From an uncultured Eisenbergiella sp. (GTDB lineage Bacteria > Bacillota > Clostridia > Lachnospirales > Lachnospiraceae), in assembly GCA_910585455.1 (NCBI GenBank), contig CAJUEL010000023.1, positions 6,744 through 70,743 on the forward strand: DNA of 64,000 nt, read 5' to 3'. Positions 32,476 through 42,192 of the stretch are shown one piece after another. The notes under the pieces are model-generated. The model had not been told where the DNA came from, did no database searches, and was given only the letters and a program-made list of their open reading frames with translations. Each line of letters opens with the position of its first letter. Position 1 is the first letter of the stretch. A program made the position numbers and the translations under genes.

Positions 32476-33225
32476 TCAGGTCATTGTCGCACCGTCAACG
32501 GAAAGTATCTCGCCGGTTACATAGCTCGCAAGGTCGCTGGCAAGGAATAAAAAGCAGTTCGCGACCTCCTCAGGCTCTCCCACACGTCCCAGGGGGATGG
32601 AAGCCGCCAGCCTCTGCACCATTTCCTCCGGCAGCGCCGCTACCATATCAGTCCTGGTCACACCGGGCGCTACCGCATTCACGCGGATGTGATCTCTGCC
32701 CAGCTCTCTTGCGAGAGACTTGGTCATGCCGTTCACCGCAAATTTGGAAGCAGGATACCCCACGCCTGCAGGCTGTCCGTAAATGCTGACCATGGAGCTG
32801 GTATTGATGATCACGCCGCCGCCCTGTTCCTTCATCACTTTTGCCGCCGCCTGAGAACCCACAAATACCGCGTTCACGTTCAGATCCATGATCTTTTTGA
32901 AATCCTCCGGCTTATACTCCAGGAATTTATCCCGCGCGGAAATACCGGCGTTGTTCACCATGATATCCAGACTGCCAAAGGCTTCCTTCACTTTTGCGAC
33001 CGCTTCTTCCATCGCCTGCGGATCCTGCAGGTCGGGAGACATGCCGATCACCTTCCAGTCCGGATTCTCCTCCTTAAGCTTTGCAAGCGCTTTGTTCACG
33101 GTTTCCTCCCGGGAACCGCACACGGCCACGGCCGCGCCGTTTTCAAGAAAGCGCTTCACAATCGAAAAACCGATTCCTCTCGTTCCGCCGGTCACCATCG
33201 CGACCTTGTTCTTTAATAACTCCAT
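32476..33225 (-). CDS. Short-chain dehydrogenase/reductase (FabG- or BaiA-like)
   Basis: 249 residues of the classical SDR fold: cofactor motif TGGTRGIGF, NNAG near residue 87, catalytic Ser in IINTSS and YPASK, and the C-terminus FLASDLASYVTGEILSVDGA. The neighbouring acpP suggests 3-oxoacyl-ACP reductase. However, GVGYPASK, LFLASDLAS and the SVDGA end also recall the bile-acid 3-alpha-hydroxysteroid dehydrogenases (BaiA) of gut clostridia. The cysteine and serine after the second strand (AVCGSREE) would fit NADP. GGAGG precedes the ATG at 33225. Confidence 0.8.
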   Translation of the reverse strand: MELLKNKVAMVTGGTRGIGFSIVKRFLENGAAVAVCGSREETVNKALAKLKEENPDWKVIGMSPDLQDPQAMEEAVAKVKEAFGSLDIMVNNAGISARDKFLEYKPEDFKKIMDLNVNAVFVGSQAAAKVMKEQGGGVIINTSSMVSIYGQPAGVGYPASKFAVNGMTKSLARELGRDHIRVNAVAPGVTRTDMVAALPEEMVQRLAASIPLGRVGEPEEVANCFLFLASDLASYVTGEILSVDGATMT

Positions 33226-33265
33226 AAATAACCTCCTCTCAATATCAGTAATTATTCCTGTTTTC

Positions 33266-33293
33266 AGCATAACACACTTCCAAAACTTGTCAA
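33266..33293 (-). promoter_or_regulatory. Promoter of the SDR gene
   Basis: TTGACA (33288-33293) and TATGCT (33266-33271), 16-base spacer, minus strand. Confidence 0.75.
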
Positions 33294-33324
33294 GCCTTTT
33301 TCAAAAACTTATATTCCAGTAACT

Positions 33325-34167
33325 TTATTCCTCCAGAAGACTTTGGTAGATGTCCCGCCTGGCAACGCCCCTGTCCTTCGCCGCCTGCTTCATCGCGCTC
33401 TTTCTGTCAAGCCCCTGCTCCTCATACATCCGCACATGCTCTGCTATGGACAGCTCCGACCAGGACGCCTGCCGCTCCGCCTTTTTTTCCGCTCTGCTTT
33501 TCCCCTCTATTACCAGCACGTATTCGCCCCGGGGTTCATTTTCCTCGTAAAAAGCGATCGCGCCCTCCAGCGTGGTTGGCATGACCGTTTCAAACTTCTT
33601 CGTCAGCTCCCGGCAAAGTGTGAGCTTCCGTTCTCCCAGCGCTACATAAAGCTCCTGCAGTGTACGCTTCAAATGATGGGGCGCCTCATAAAAAATCAGG
33701 GTGCGGGATTCCTCCCGGCATTCCTCCAGAATCTCTGCCTTTTCCTTTTTGTCAGCGGGCAAAAAGCCCTCAAAGCAAAACCGCCTTGTGGACAGTCCCG
33801 ACAGGGTGAGCGCCGTGATGCACGCCGCCGGACCGGGAAGACTTGTCACACGGATTCCCGCTTCCTGACACATTCTGACCAATACCTCGCCCGGATCGGA
33901 AATGGCCGGCGTGCCCGCATCGGTGATCAAAGCCACATTTTTGCCTCCCTTTAGCTGCTCAATCAGGGTATATGCCTTTTCCACCTTATTATATTCATGA
34001 TAGCTGGTCATGGGCGTATGAATTTCAAAATAATTGAGAAGCTTGATGCTGTTTCTGGTGTCCTCCGCCGCGATCAGGTCGGCATTTTGCAAAGCCTCCA
34101 GCACACGGGGCGTCATATCCTGCAAATTGCCGATTGGCGTCGCGCATAAAAATAAAGTTCCCGCCAT
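33325..34167 (-). CDS. rsmI: 16S rRNA 2'-O-ribose C1402 methyltransferase
   Basis: 280 residues. The N-terminus LFLCATPIGNLQDMTPR and the motifs AEDTRNSIKLLNYF, DAGTPAISDPG and FEGFLPADKKEK identify RsmI, which methylates the ribose of C1402 in the ribosomal P site using S-adenosylmethionine. The start at 34167 has GGAGG upstream and overlaps the stop codon of the preceding gene. It is the last gene of the decarboxylase-to-rsmI cluster, as yabC is in Bacillus. Confidence 0.95.
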   Translation of the reverse strand: MAGTLFLCATPIGNLQDMTPRVLEALQNADLIAAEDTRNSIKLLNYFEIHTPMTSYHEYNKVEKAYTLIEQLKGGKNVALITDAGTPAISDPGEVLVRMCQEAGIRVTSLPGPAACITALTLSGLSTRRFCFEGFLPADKKEKAEILEECREESRTLIFYEAPHHLKRTLQELYVALGERKLTLCRELTKKFETVMPTTLEGAIAFYEENEPRGEYVLVIEGKSRAEKKAERQASWSELSIAEHVRMYEEQGLDRKSAMKQAAKDRGVARRDIYQSLLEE

Positions 34168-35570
34168 CACATTCCTCCCTGCGCTTCCAATGGATACAGA
34201 CCGCCCTCCGTGTAACGGTTTGCCGCGTTCCACAGAATCCATTCCTCATAGCCCGCGTCATAAACCGCCTGAATCTGATCCCGGATCTGCTGCGGTCCGT
34301 ATTTAATATGCCCCTTTACCCAGGTTGCGGTAAAATCCTGCAGCCAGGGACGCACATCCGCCCGCACCGTCTCCATCCGGGGCAGCGCCGCGATCTGCTC
34401 TGTGCTCCACTCTGGCAGCGCATTTCCGGAAACGCTGTCCTGTCCGGCTACGGGCAGCACTCCGGCAAGCACCTTTTTGGAAGCCTGCATCGCCGCGAGG
34501 ACCGTGTCATAGGGCTGCGCGTCCGGGACCGGGATATTATAATTGTAGGGACCATAATGGGAAGGATAAATCATCGGGCTGATATAATCCAGATGCTCGC
34601 CAAGCGCCACATAATCCTGCCCGACAATCTGCTGATCCGTCGCCGAATCGATCACAACACCGTACACATCCGCCGAAACCGCCGCGCCCATCTGATGGAG
34701 CTGCCCTGCCGCGTATGCCGCAAATTCTGTGATCACCTCCGTTTTTCCCTTCTCCTGCGCTGCCGCGCCGAAATCCACCTGCTTCATCCCTCTGTCCGTG
34801 GAAAAACGGATATAATCAAACTGTACCTCGTCAAACCCCAGCGCGACCGCTCCCTGCGCCACCTGCACCAGATAATCCCACACCTGCTGTTCGTAGGGAT
34901 TCACCCACGCCAGCTTATCCTTATCCCGGAAAATTGTGCCGTCGGCGTTGTGCAGACTCCAGTCCGGCACAGCCTCTGCCAGATAAGGGTCCTTGAATGT
35001 CACAATCCGCGCGATCAGATAAATCCCTTTTTCCTTACACTTCTGCACCAGCGCAGGCATATCCTTCACATACCGCTTCACCGACCCGATTTCCTGCGCA
35101 AGCGGCACATCCATCTCACAGGTGATATATCCCTCGTCATTCTTGATATCAATGACCATGGCATTCAGCTCCGTCCGCTCCACCAGCGCGATCAGATTAT
35201 CCATATTCCCAGTCCCCGCCATGGGACCCGTCACATAAATGCCCCGCACCTTCGGTCTGTTGGGCAAAACCGGCTCTGCCGTCTCCGCTTCTGTATTCTG
35301 CAGGCTTTCCAGATTGTCTCCCGGCTCCGCCGCTTCGGTCTGCCCTTCCGGCGCCTCTCCTGCATCTTCCGTCTCAGCCTGATCCGTCAAAACGGCCTCA
35401 AAGCCCTCCTCCCGGACCTGTTCCGATACCGTCTCCCCAGGGCCTTCTGTTTCCTCAAGCTGCTCTACGCCTTCGCCTTCCCGCGGCAAAGCCTCCTGTC
35501 CCCTGCTCACACACCATAAACACCCTGACAGCGCCACCGCTGCCGCAACCAGCACCAAGCCTTTCTTCAT
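34167..35570 (-). CDS. Lipoprotein with putative glycoside hydrolase (DUF4015/GHL) domain
   Basis: 467 residues. A signal peptide with lipobox ALSGC (Cys16) is followed by a Glu/Ala-rich linker to about residue 105 and then a TIM-barrel domain: RGIYVTGPMAG, NAMVIDIKNDEGYITCEMD, GFDEVQFDYIRFSTD and YISPMIYPSHYGPYNY. This is the DUF4015 (putative glycoside hydrolase) family, probably acting on surface or envelope polysaccharide; the acidic residues in DIKND and QFDYIRF are candidate catalytic sites. It overlaps rsmI by one base, an unusual partner in this housekeeping cluster. Confidence 0.85.
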   Translation of the reverse strand: MKKGLVLVAAAVALSGCLWCVSRGQEALPREGEGVEQLEETEGPGETVSEQVREEGFEAVLTDQAETEDAGEAPEGQTEAAEPGDNLESLQNTEAETAEPVLPNRPKVRGIYVTGPMAGTGNMDNLIALVERTELNAMVIDIKNDEGYITCEMDVPLAQEIGSVKRYVKDMPALVQKCKEKGIYLIARIVTFKDPYLAEAVPDWSLHNADGTIFRDKDKLAWVNPYEQQVWDYLVQVAQGAVALGFDEVQFDYIRFSTDRGMKQVDFGAAAQEKGKTEVITEFAAYAAGQLHQMGAAVSADVYGVVIDSATDQQIVGQDYVALGEHLDYISPMIYPSHYGPYNYNIPVPDAQPYDTVLAAMQASKKVLAGVLPVAGQDSVSGNALPEWSTEQIAALPRMETVRADVRPWLQDFTATWVKGHIKYGPQQIRDQIQAVYDAGYEEWILWNAANRYTEGGLYPLEAQGGM

Positions 35571-35644
35571 CCTTCTGTCCTCTTACGCATTCTCTTCTTT
35601 GTGCATTCATAACAGTTCACGCAAGTCACAACTGTCACTCTCAT

Positions 35645-36406
35645 TTAATATCCATAAAGCTCCCGGATCTCCTCCGTGTACACCCCCGGCTCCTCAAAAA
35701 GAATGAGCGGCTTCTCCACCTGCAGCCGGGACCTTGCGCCCCGCACCGCCAAAAGCAGCACCATATTCGGCTCCCTGTCCGGAAAGGGATGCACCAGCCG
35801 CATCCGCTTCGGCTCCAGCCCATACCGCAGCAGCGTCCCCATAATCTCAGCCAGCCGAAAAGGCCGGTGCACTAAAAAAAAGCTTCCGCCGGGGCGCACA
35901 AGCTTTGCCGCCGCCCGCGCCACATCCTCGAAGCTGCATAATACCTCATGCCGCGCGATCGCCTTGGGGGCTTCCGGGTTTTGCAGCCCATGCTGCCCGA
36001 TCATATAGGGCGGATTGCTCGTCACCACATCAAAAGAAGACGCCGCGAAAAGCCTGTCCGCTTTCCGGATGTCTCCTTCCACAATCTCTATTCGTTCCTC
36101 CAGATGATTCAGCTTTACACTGCGGCATGCCATATCCACGCTTTCCGGCTGGATTTCCAGCCCCACAAGACGCGCCGCCTTCGTTCGCCCCGCCAAAAGA
36201 ATCGGAAGAATTCCGGTTCCCGTCCCCAGGTCCAGCACCCGCATCCCCGGCCTGATGCTGCCGCCGGCAAAGCCTGCCAGCAGCACGGCATCCATCCCAA
36301 AGCAAAACCGTCCCGGATGCTGGATGATCTGATAACCGTTTCTTTGCAGGTCGTCCAGCCGCTCCCCGGAACGCAGTAAATCCTGTTTTGTTTCTATGCT
36401 AATCAT
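35645..36406 (-). CDS. trmN6: tRNA1(Val) adenine-37 N6-methyltransferase
   Basis: 253 residues with a class I methyltransferase fold: MRVLDLGTGTGILPILLAG binds S-adenosylmethionine, and TSNPPYMIG is the N6-adenine motif. The N-terminal RLDDLQRNGYQIIQHPGRFC and the FGMDAVLLAGF sequence are typical of the YabB/TrmN6 group. It overlaps ricT by 8 bases; the yaaT-yabA-yabB order of Bacillus is kept except that yabA is missing. Confidence 0.9.
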   Translation of the reverse strand: MISIETKQDLLRSGERLDDLQRNGYQIIQHPGRFCFGMDAVLLAGFAGGSIRPGMRVLDLGTGTGILPILLAGRTKAARLVGLEIQPESVDMACRSVKLNHLEERIEIVEGDIRKADRLFAASSFDVVTSNPPYMIGQHGLQNPEAPKAIARHEVLCSFEDVARAAAKLVRPGGSFFLVHRPFRLAEIMGTLLRYGLEPKRMRLVHPFPDREPNMVLLLAVRGARSRLQVEKPLILFEEPGVYTEEIRELYGY

Positions 36407-37319
36407 CCAGCTTCGACTTCCCGCCTTTTTTCTCTTCCCGTTCCAGTTTTTCCAGTTCCTTCAATTCCTTCTCGTCCGCCGCATCGTTCCTGCGCCCGCG
36501 CCCGTGTTTCCTCCGGAAACGAAGCTGGTCCAGGCGATACTCATGGATTTCCTTTTCATCGTTGACATCCACGATCACCTTGACGAGCTGCCGCAGCACA
36601 TTGACGGAGGAAACCTCGCCCTTTAATCCATCGTCCGTGGTCACAAAATCTCCCACATTGGGCAGTCTGCGGTTCAGATCCTCATAGGTTTCCTCCTCGT
36701 GCTTTAAGCAGCACATCAGCCTGCCGCACACGCCGGATATTTTGGTGGGATTTAAGGAGAGGTTCTGCTCCTTCGCCATCTTGATGGAAACCGGGATGAA
36801 TTCCGACAGATGGCTGTGGCAGCACAGCACCCTGCCGCAAATGCCGATGCCGCCCAGAATCTTCGTCTCATCGCGCACGCCGATTTGGCGCAGCTCAATT
36901 CTGGTCTTGAATACGCCCGCCAGATCCTTTACCAGCTCTCTGAAATCAATCCTTCCGTCCGCCGTAAAGTAAAACAGCACTTTATTGTTATCAAAGGTGT
37001 ATTCCGCATCGATCAGCTTCATCTCCAGCCCATGCTTCACGATTTTTTCCTGGCAGATTTTAAAGGCGTCCTTTTCCTTTCGTTTATTCCCCGCTTCCTG
37101 CTCATCATCCCGCTCCGTAGCGATGCGCAGCACCGGCTTTAAGGGCTGGACGACACGGGATTCCTCCACCTCCCGCGGCTCTCCCACCACGGTGCCGTAT
37201 TCCACGCCCCGTGCCGTTTCCACGATAACATGGTCGCCTCTTTTTACCTGAAACTGCAGCGGATCAAAATAATACACCTTGCCCGCTGTCCGGAATCTCA
37301 CACCAATTACCTTTACCAT
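36399..37319 (-). CDS. ricT: RicT (YaaT) PSP1-domain protein
   Basis: 306 residues. A PSP1 C-terminal domain with the Cys motifs GGIGICGRVLCCHSHL and ISGVCGRLMCCLKHEEE identifies RicT, part of the Ric (Y-) complex that binds iron-sulfur clusters, supports mRNA maturation by RNase Y and affects sporulation and biofilm formation. The C-terminal tail is rich in Lys and Glu. It is located between holB and trmN6 as in many Firmicutes. Confidence 0.93.
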   Translation of the reverse strand: MVKVIGVRFRTAGKVYYFDPLQFQVKRGDHVIVETARGVEYGTVVGEPREVEESRVVQPLKPVLRIATERDDEQEAGNKRKEKDAFKICQEKIVKHGLEMKLIDAEYTFDNNKVLFYFTADGRIDFRELVKDLAGVFKTRIELRQIGVRDETKILGGIGICGRVLCCHSHLSEFIPVSIKMAKEQNLSLNPTKISGVCGRLMCCLKHEEETYEDLNRRLPNVGDFVTTDDGLKGEVSSVNVLRQLVKVIVDVNDEKEIHEYRLDQLRFRRKHGRGRRNDAADEKELKELEKLEREEKKGGKSKLDD

Positions 37320-37391
37320 CTATCAACCTCCCTGCCCGCATCCATGCAGACCTTTCCGGCAAACGCCGTTTCTGTGCGCATGCGCGCTTTT

Positions 37392-38384
37392 TTAAGAATT
37401 CTCTTTAATGGTCAGAAGCAAAAGCTCCATCGTCAGATCAAAGCTGACATTCGCGGCCAGCCTGGATTTCGCCTTTTCCAGCGCGTTTAAAACCTGCTCA
37501 ATGCCCTCATAGGAGCTTCTGTCCGCCACCTTCTTAATATACTGTATTTCCTGCTTAAAAATCAAGTGGTTCGCATCGTTCATCGCCTTGAACATCAGAA
37601 TGTCCCGGTACCAGATGGAAAGAATATCCAGATAATCGGTCACATCAAACTGGTATTCCGTGATTTTTTTGATCGCGGTCACAATTTCCGAAATTTCCAT
37701 CTCGTTGATGTATTTTAAAAGCGTTACCGCTTCCTCCCGGACATTCTCAAATTCCTCGCTGGATGCCAAAAGCTTCGCCCGCCCAATGTTGCCCCGGGCG
37801 AACGCCGTGCACACCTCCGCCTTATAGTCGGGAATCTGAAGGGTTTCCATCAAATACTTTTTCACCTGCTGATCCAGCACCGGACGCATGTTGAGCACCA
37901 CGCAACGGCTTAAGATCGTGGGCAGCAGCGTCTCCACGCTGCTGGTCAGGATGAGGATCACGCCGTATTCGGGCGGCTCCTCCAGCGTTTTCAACAGCGC
38001 GTTCTGCGCCTGTACAGTCATTTTTTCCCCTTCGTTGATCAGATATACCTTATAAGGTCCCTGATATGGTTTAATGCCGATATCCTGATTGATCTGGGTG
38101 CGGATATCCTCCACGCCGATCGTATTCGGTTTTTCATGCACAAGACGGATGATGTCCGGATGGTTGCCGGAAAGCGCCTGCTTGCAGGAATGACATTCCT
38201 GACAGGGCTCTTCGCCGCCCTTTTCACACTGCAGCGCCATGGAAAATATTTTCGCGATGAATTCCTTTCCCGCGTTGCGGTCGCCGTTGATGATATAGGC
38301 ATGGGAAATTCTGCGCGTTTTTAACGCCGTCTGTAAATGTCCCCGAATCTGTTCCTGTCCGATGATGTCCTGAAATTTCGCCAT
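37392..38384 (-). CDS. holB: DNA polymerase III delta-prime subunit
   Basis: 330 residues of the clamp-loader AAA+ family. IIGQEQIRGHLQTALKTRRISHAY is the typical N-terminus, the zinc-finger Cys are seen in CEKGGEEPCQECHSC, and EGEKMTVQAQNALLKTLEEPP with SRC further on is the sensor/SRC region. As usual for delta-prime, the P-loop (NGDRNAGKEFIAK) is degenerate. The ATG is preceded by GGAGG. It is followed after 72 bases by ricT. Confidence 0.93.
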   Translation of the reverse strand: MAKFQDIIGQEQIRGHLQTALKTRRISHAYIINGDRNAGKEFIAKIFSMALQCEKGGEEPCQECHSCKQALSGNHPDIIRLVHEKPNTIGVEDIRTQINQDIGIKPYQGPYKVYLINEGEKMTVQAQNALLKTLEEPPEYGVILILTSSVETLLPTILSRCVVLNMRPVLDQQVKKYLMETLQIPDYKAEVCTAFARGNIGRAKLLASSEEFENVREEAVTLLKYINEMEISEIVTAIKKITEYQFDVTDYLDILSIWYRDILMFKAMNDANHLIFKQEIQYIKKVADRSSYEGIEQVLNALEKAKSRLAANVSFDLTMELLLLTIKENS

Positions 38385-38402
38385 TCCCCCACCTCCTGCG
38401 TA

Positions 38403-38993
38403 TCACATTTTTGACTGAATATATGCTTCTATTTCCGAAAGGCAGGCGGTAAGCTCTTCGTTTTTAAAGCGCCTTTCGATTCCCGCCTCCCGTATTTTCT
38501 CCTCCGCAAAATCTGCCGTATCCGCCAGAAAGCGTCGGCACATTTCCGCGTATTTCGGCTCCTTCTGTGCCCGTTCCCGGCCAAGCGCCCTCTGTAAAAG
38601 CTCCCCGTCCTCTATCTCCAGAAAGATCGGCACCAGGGCGTCCGCCCCGTAAAAGCTGCGCATCGACCGGTAGGATTCCAGCGTTCCGATCAGCAGATAA
38701 TGATAGTTTGCCAGATCCAGCTGTCCGTCGTCCACCGTAAAATAATTCCAGATTCCCAGAACCGTATGGTAGGATCGCAGCTCCACCAGCCTGCCCTCCT
38801 GCCGGATTTTCTCAAGTCCTGCCTCATCCGTGAAAAAATAGTCCACGCCGTCCTGTTCTCCGCTCCGCATCGGCCTTGTGGTATAGGGCACCAGCGTACG
38901 GAAAGCGAACCTTTCATTTTCCAGAAGCTTTCTGTAGATCGTATCCTTTCCGGAAGAGCTCTTTCCCATGATATAAAAAATTTTACCCATCAT
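38403..38993 (-). CDS. Guanylate kinase-like protein
   Basis: 196 residues: P-loop IMGKSSSGKDTIYRKLL, GMP-binding VPYTTRPMRSGEQDGVDYFF and a C-terminal regulatory helix. It should phosphorylate GMP to GDP. In Bacillus and relatives the gene before holB is usually tmk (thymidylate kinase), so a guanylate kinase here is a variation on the cluster. The start overlaps the glpK stop; ATG codons at 38993 and 38990 are both possible. This is probably not the only guanylate kinase in the genome. Confidence 0.85.
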   Translation of the reverse strand: MMGKIFYIMGKSSSGKDTIYRKLLENERFAFRTLVPYTTRPMRSGEQDGVDYFFTDEAGLEKIRQEGRLVELRSYHTVLGIWNYFTVDDGQLDLANYHYLLIGTLESYRSMRSFYGADALVPIFLEIEDGELLQRALGRERAQKEPKYAEMCRRFLADTADFAEEKIREAGIERRFKNEELTACLSEIEAYIQSKM

Positions 38994-40486
38994 TCTTCTT
39001 CTGCCCAAACCAGCGCCGCTCTCACCGCGCGCTTCCAGCCTTTTAAGCGCGCCGTGCGCGCACCGGCTTCCATGCCCGGCGCAAAGGTGTCCGCAAGCGC
39101 CCAGTTTTCCCGGATATCCGCCTCATCCTTCCAAAAGCCCACGGCAAGTCCCGCCAGATAAGCCGCTCCCAGCGCCGTCGTCTCGATGCACGCCGGGCGG
39201 AGCACCTTTTTATCCAGAACATCCGCCTGAAACTGCATGAGAAAATCGTTGGCGGATGCGCCTCCGTCCACGCGCAGGCTGTCAAGCGCCATCCCCGCAT
39301 CCTTCTCCATCGCCTCGATGACCTCCGCCGTCTGATAGGCCAGCGATTCCAGCGTCGCCCGGATGAAATGCTCCTTGGATGCCCCCCGGGTCAGCCCGGT
39401 GACGATCCCTCTGGCATAAGGGTTCCAGTAGGGCGCGCCAAGCCCCGTAAAGGCGGGCACCACATAGACGCCCTCCGTATCCTCCACCGCCTTTGCGTAT
39501 TCCTCACACTGGGGCGCGGTTTTGATCATGCGCAGCTCATCCCGCAGCCACTGCACCGCCGCGCCCGCCACAAACACGCTGCCCTCCAGCGCATAGCGCT
39601 CCTTGCCCTCCCGGCTCGCCGCGATCGTGGTCAGCAGCCCGTTTTGGGAAGCGATGGGCTTTTCTCCCGTATTCATCAGCAAAAAACAGCCCGTTCCGTA
39701 TGTATTCTTCGCCTCTCCGGCATCGAAGCAGCATTGCCCAAACAGCGCCGCCTGCTGGTCCCCCGCCGCGCCCGCGATCGGAATTTCTCCGCCGATCACC
39801 GTCTCGTCGCTTACGCCGTATATGCAGCTTGAGGGCTTCACTTCAGGCAGCATGCTTTTGGGAATGTCGAAATAGGAAAGAATTTCCTCATCCCATTCTT
39901 TTTTATAAATATCAAACAGCATGGTCCGGGACGCGTTCGTGTAGTCCGTCACGAATACCTTTCCCTTCGTCAGGTTCCAGATCAGCCAGGTGTCCACAGT
40001 GCCGAACAAAAGCTCCCCCTCCTGCGCCATCTGCCGCGCGCCCTCCACGTTGTCCAGAATCCACTTGATCTTCGTCCCGGAAAAATATGCGTCAGGCACA
40101 AGCCCGGTGCGCGCCCGGATCACCTGATCGAAGCCGTCCTTTTTCATCTGATCAATCATGTCCGCCGTGCGCCGGCACTGCCAGACGATCGCCGGATAGA
40201 CCGGTTTTCCCGTCTTTTTGGAAAAGCAGATCGTCGTTTCCCGCTGATTGGTGATGCCGATCGCCGCAATTTCCTCTATATCGGCACCGATCTGCCCCAT
40301 GGCCTCCACCGCCACCGAAAGCTGAGAAGACCAGATTTCCAGCGGATTGTGCTCCACCCAGCCCGGCTTCGGGTAATACTGGGCAAACTCCTTCTGCGCG
40401 ATGGAGCAGATGCTCCCCTTCCTGTCAAACAGAATACAGCGCGAGCTGGTCGTTCCCTGATCCAGTGCCATCACATATTTTTTCAT
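38990..40486 (-). CDS. glpK: Glycerol kinase
   Basis: 498 residues of the FGGY family: ALDQGTTSSRCILFD at the N-terminus, WQCRRTADMID, the substrate region YFSGTKIKWILDNVEGARQ and the C-terminal ADVLDKKVLRPACIETTALG. It converts glycerol to glycerol 3-phosphate. CGGGGAGG precedes the ATG at 40486. No glycerol facilitator or glpD lies nearby; it is inserted between the decarboxylase and guanylate kinase genes of a replication/translation cluster. Confidence 0.95.
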   Translation of the reverse strand: MKKYVMALDQGTTSSRCILFDRKGSICSIAQKEFAQYYPKPGWVEHNPLEIWSSQLSVAVEAMGQIGADIEEIAAIGITNQRETTICFSKKTGKPVYPAIVWQCRRTADMIDQMKKDGFDQVIRARTGLVPDAYFSGTKIKWILDNVEGARQMAQEGELLFGTVDTWLIWNLTKGKVFVTDYTNASRTMLFDIYKKEWDEEILSYFDIPKSMLPEVKPSSCIYGVSDETVIGGEIPIAGAAGDQQAALFGQCCFDAGEAKNTYGTGCFLLMNTGEKPIASQNGLLTTIAASREGKERYALEGSVFVAGAAVQWLRDELRMIKTAPQCEEYAKAVEDTEGVYVVPAFTGLGAPYWNPYARGIVTGLTRGASKEHFIRATLESLAYQTAEVIEAMEKDAGMALDSLRVDGGASANDFLMQFQADVLDKKVLRPACIETTALGAAYLAGLAVGFWKDEADIRENWALADTFAPGMEAGARTARLKGWKRAVRAALVWAEEE

Positions 40487-40574
40487 GCGGATACCTCCCC
40501 GGCAATACAATCCGCGCCCTGCCCGGATTCCATCGCCATGCATGCAAAGCCGGAAAGCTTCCGGGCCCTGCTCC

Positions 40575-42156
40575 CTATGCTCCTTCTATCGTGTCCAGAA
40601 ATTCCCCCTGCATACCCTGCAGGGACAATCCCTGGCTTACATATTCCTCCATCAGCGCCACGAGCTCTGCGCTCAACCGTTCCCCCGGCACTGCCAGCGG
40701 AATGCCCGGCGGATACAGATTCAGAAAAGTGCCGGAAATTTTCCCAACGGCTTTGGACAGCGGCGTTTTTTGATGTCCTGCATTCAGGGCATCGCTGATG
40801 CTGCATACAGTTTCCAGCTTCGGATATAAAGAGCCCTTCCGTCCACAGAGCATTTCCTTCTGCCGTCTATCCTGCCCCGGCCGGAAAAAGCCTCCATTGC
40901 GGCATCTGTCATATTTTCCGGCAACACAGGCAGCATCGATCCGACATAGCGCCTCTCCAAGCCTCCGCCAGCCCGCTTCGTCATCACAGCAGGTCATGAT
41001 CGCCGTCACATAGCTTCCCGCCGCCATTTCCGGCTGTAAATGATATTCCTCTAAAAGTATATCATATAATTGCTTTCCCGTCAGCCCTGCACGGGAAGAA
41101 TCGATCAAAATCTTGCCCGGATCCATCCAGGGCCTTGCACGCTTCCCGCCGACCGGACTTTCCTGCGGCATCGCGCGGTTTTCCCTGCCGGATTCCTCCG
41201 GCATCCCTTCTGCAGTCACCAGACGCAGAAGAGACAGTCCCCTGGTCTGTTCCAGAAATTCCTTCCGCCGCGCAAAAAAATCCGTCCACAGCCCCTCTCC
41301 CGCTTTCTCCACAAGGCGCATGCAATCATCCATGCCCGCCATCAGCACATAGGAGGGGGAGCTGGTCTGGTAAATGCTGTCAAACAGGCGGATTTTTTGC
41401 AAATCCACATAGTCTCCGCACACATGTAAAAGCGCCGTCTGTGTAAAGCACGGCATCGTTTTGTGCAGGCTCACCACCGTCAGATCCGCCCCCAGCCGCA
41501 CCGGGCTTTCCGGGAAGTCCGGATGAAAGCCGAAATGCGCCCCGTGCGCCCCGTCCACGATCAGGGGTATCCGAAACCGGTGGACGATCCTTGCAATTTT
41601 TTCCACATCTGCGACAACGCCGTCATAGGTGGGGGAGGTCAGCAGAACCGCCGCCACATCCGGATTTTTCTCCAGCGCTTCCTCCACCTGTCCGGGCGTG
41701 ACCGCATCCGCAATTCCCAGCCCTGTAACCGTATCCGGATACAGATAAACCGGCTGCAGCCTGCGCAGATAAACGGCATGGTAGACGGCCTTATGGCAAT
41801 TGCGCGCCATGAGCAGCCTGCCTCCCTCCGGCGCCGCAGCCGAAATCGCAGTCAACAGCCCTGCCGTGCTGCCGTTGACGCTGTAAAAGGTATGCGCCGC
41901 CCCATAGAGCCGCGCCGCCCGTTCCATGCAGCCGCGCAGCCGCCCTTTGGGATCATGCAGATCATCAAAGCCGTCGATCTCCGTAATATCCAGCGCGGCA
42001 GCCGCCGCAAGCAGCCGTTTTCCGCCGCCCTCATTCTCACCCGCTTTTTCCCGTATCCAAAAAAGCCGCCGCTTATGCCCCGGCATGTGCAGCGGATAAT
42101 AATCGCTTTGGGAATATGCAAAAAGCTCCTCTGACAGAGCCTTGTCCTGTTTCATA
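40575..42156 (-). CDS. Orn/Lys/Arg decarboxylase (fold I, YaaO-like)
   Basis: 527 residues. PLP is held by the Lys in VVSLHKTMPCFTQTALLH; upstream motifs YPLHMPGHKRR, SVNGSTAGLLTAI and DGAHGAHFGFHP are typical of the fold I amino-acid decarboxylases close to B. subtilis YaaO/SpeA. The exact substrate (Lys, Arg or Orn) cannot be read from sequence. An insert of about 35 residues rich in Gly/Arg/Glu occurs near residue 345 (EESGRENRAMPQESPVGGKR). It heads the cluster that continues to rsmI, as yaaO does in Bacillus. Confidence 0.88.
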
Positions 42157-42192
42157 TCCGATTCCTGTCCGCGCGCTTTGGCGCGCATGTAT

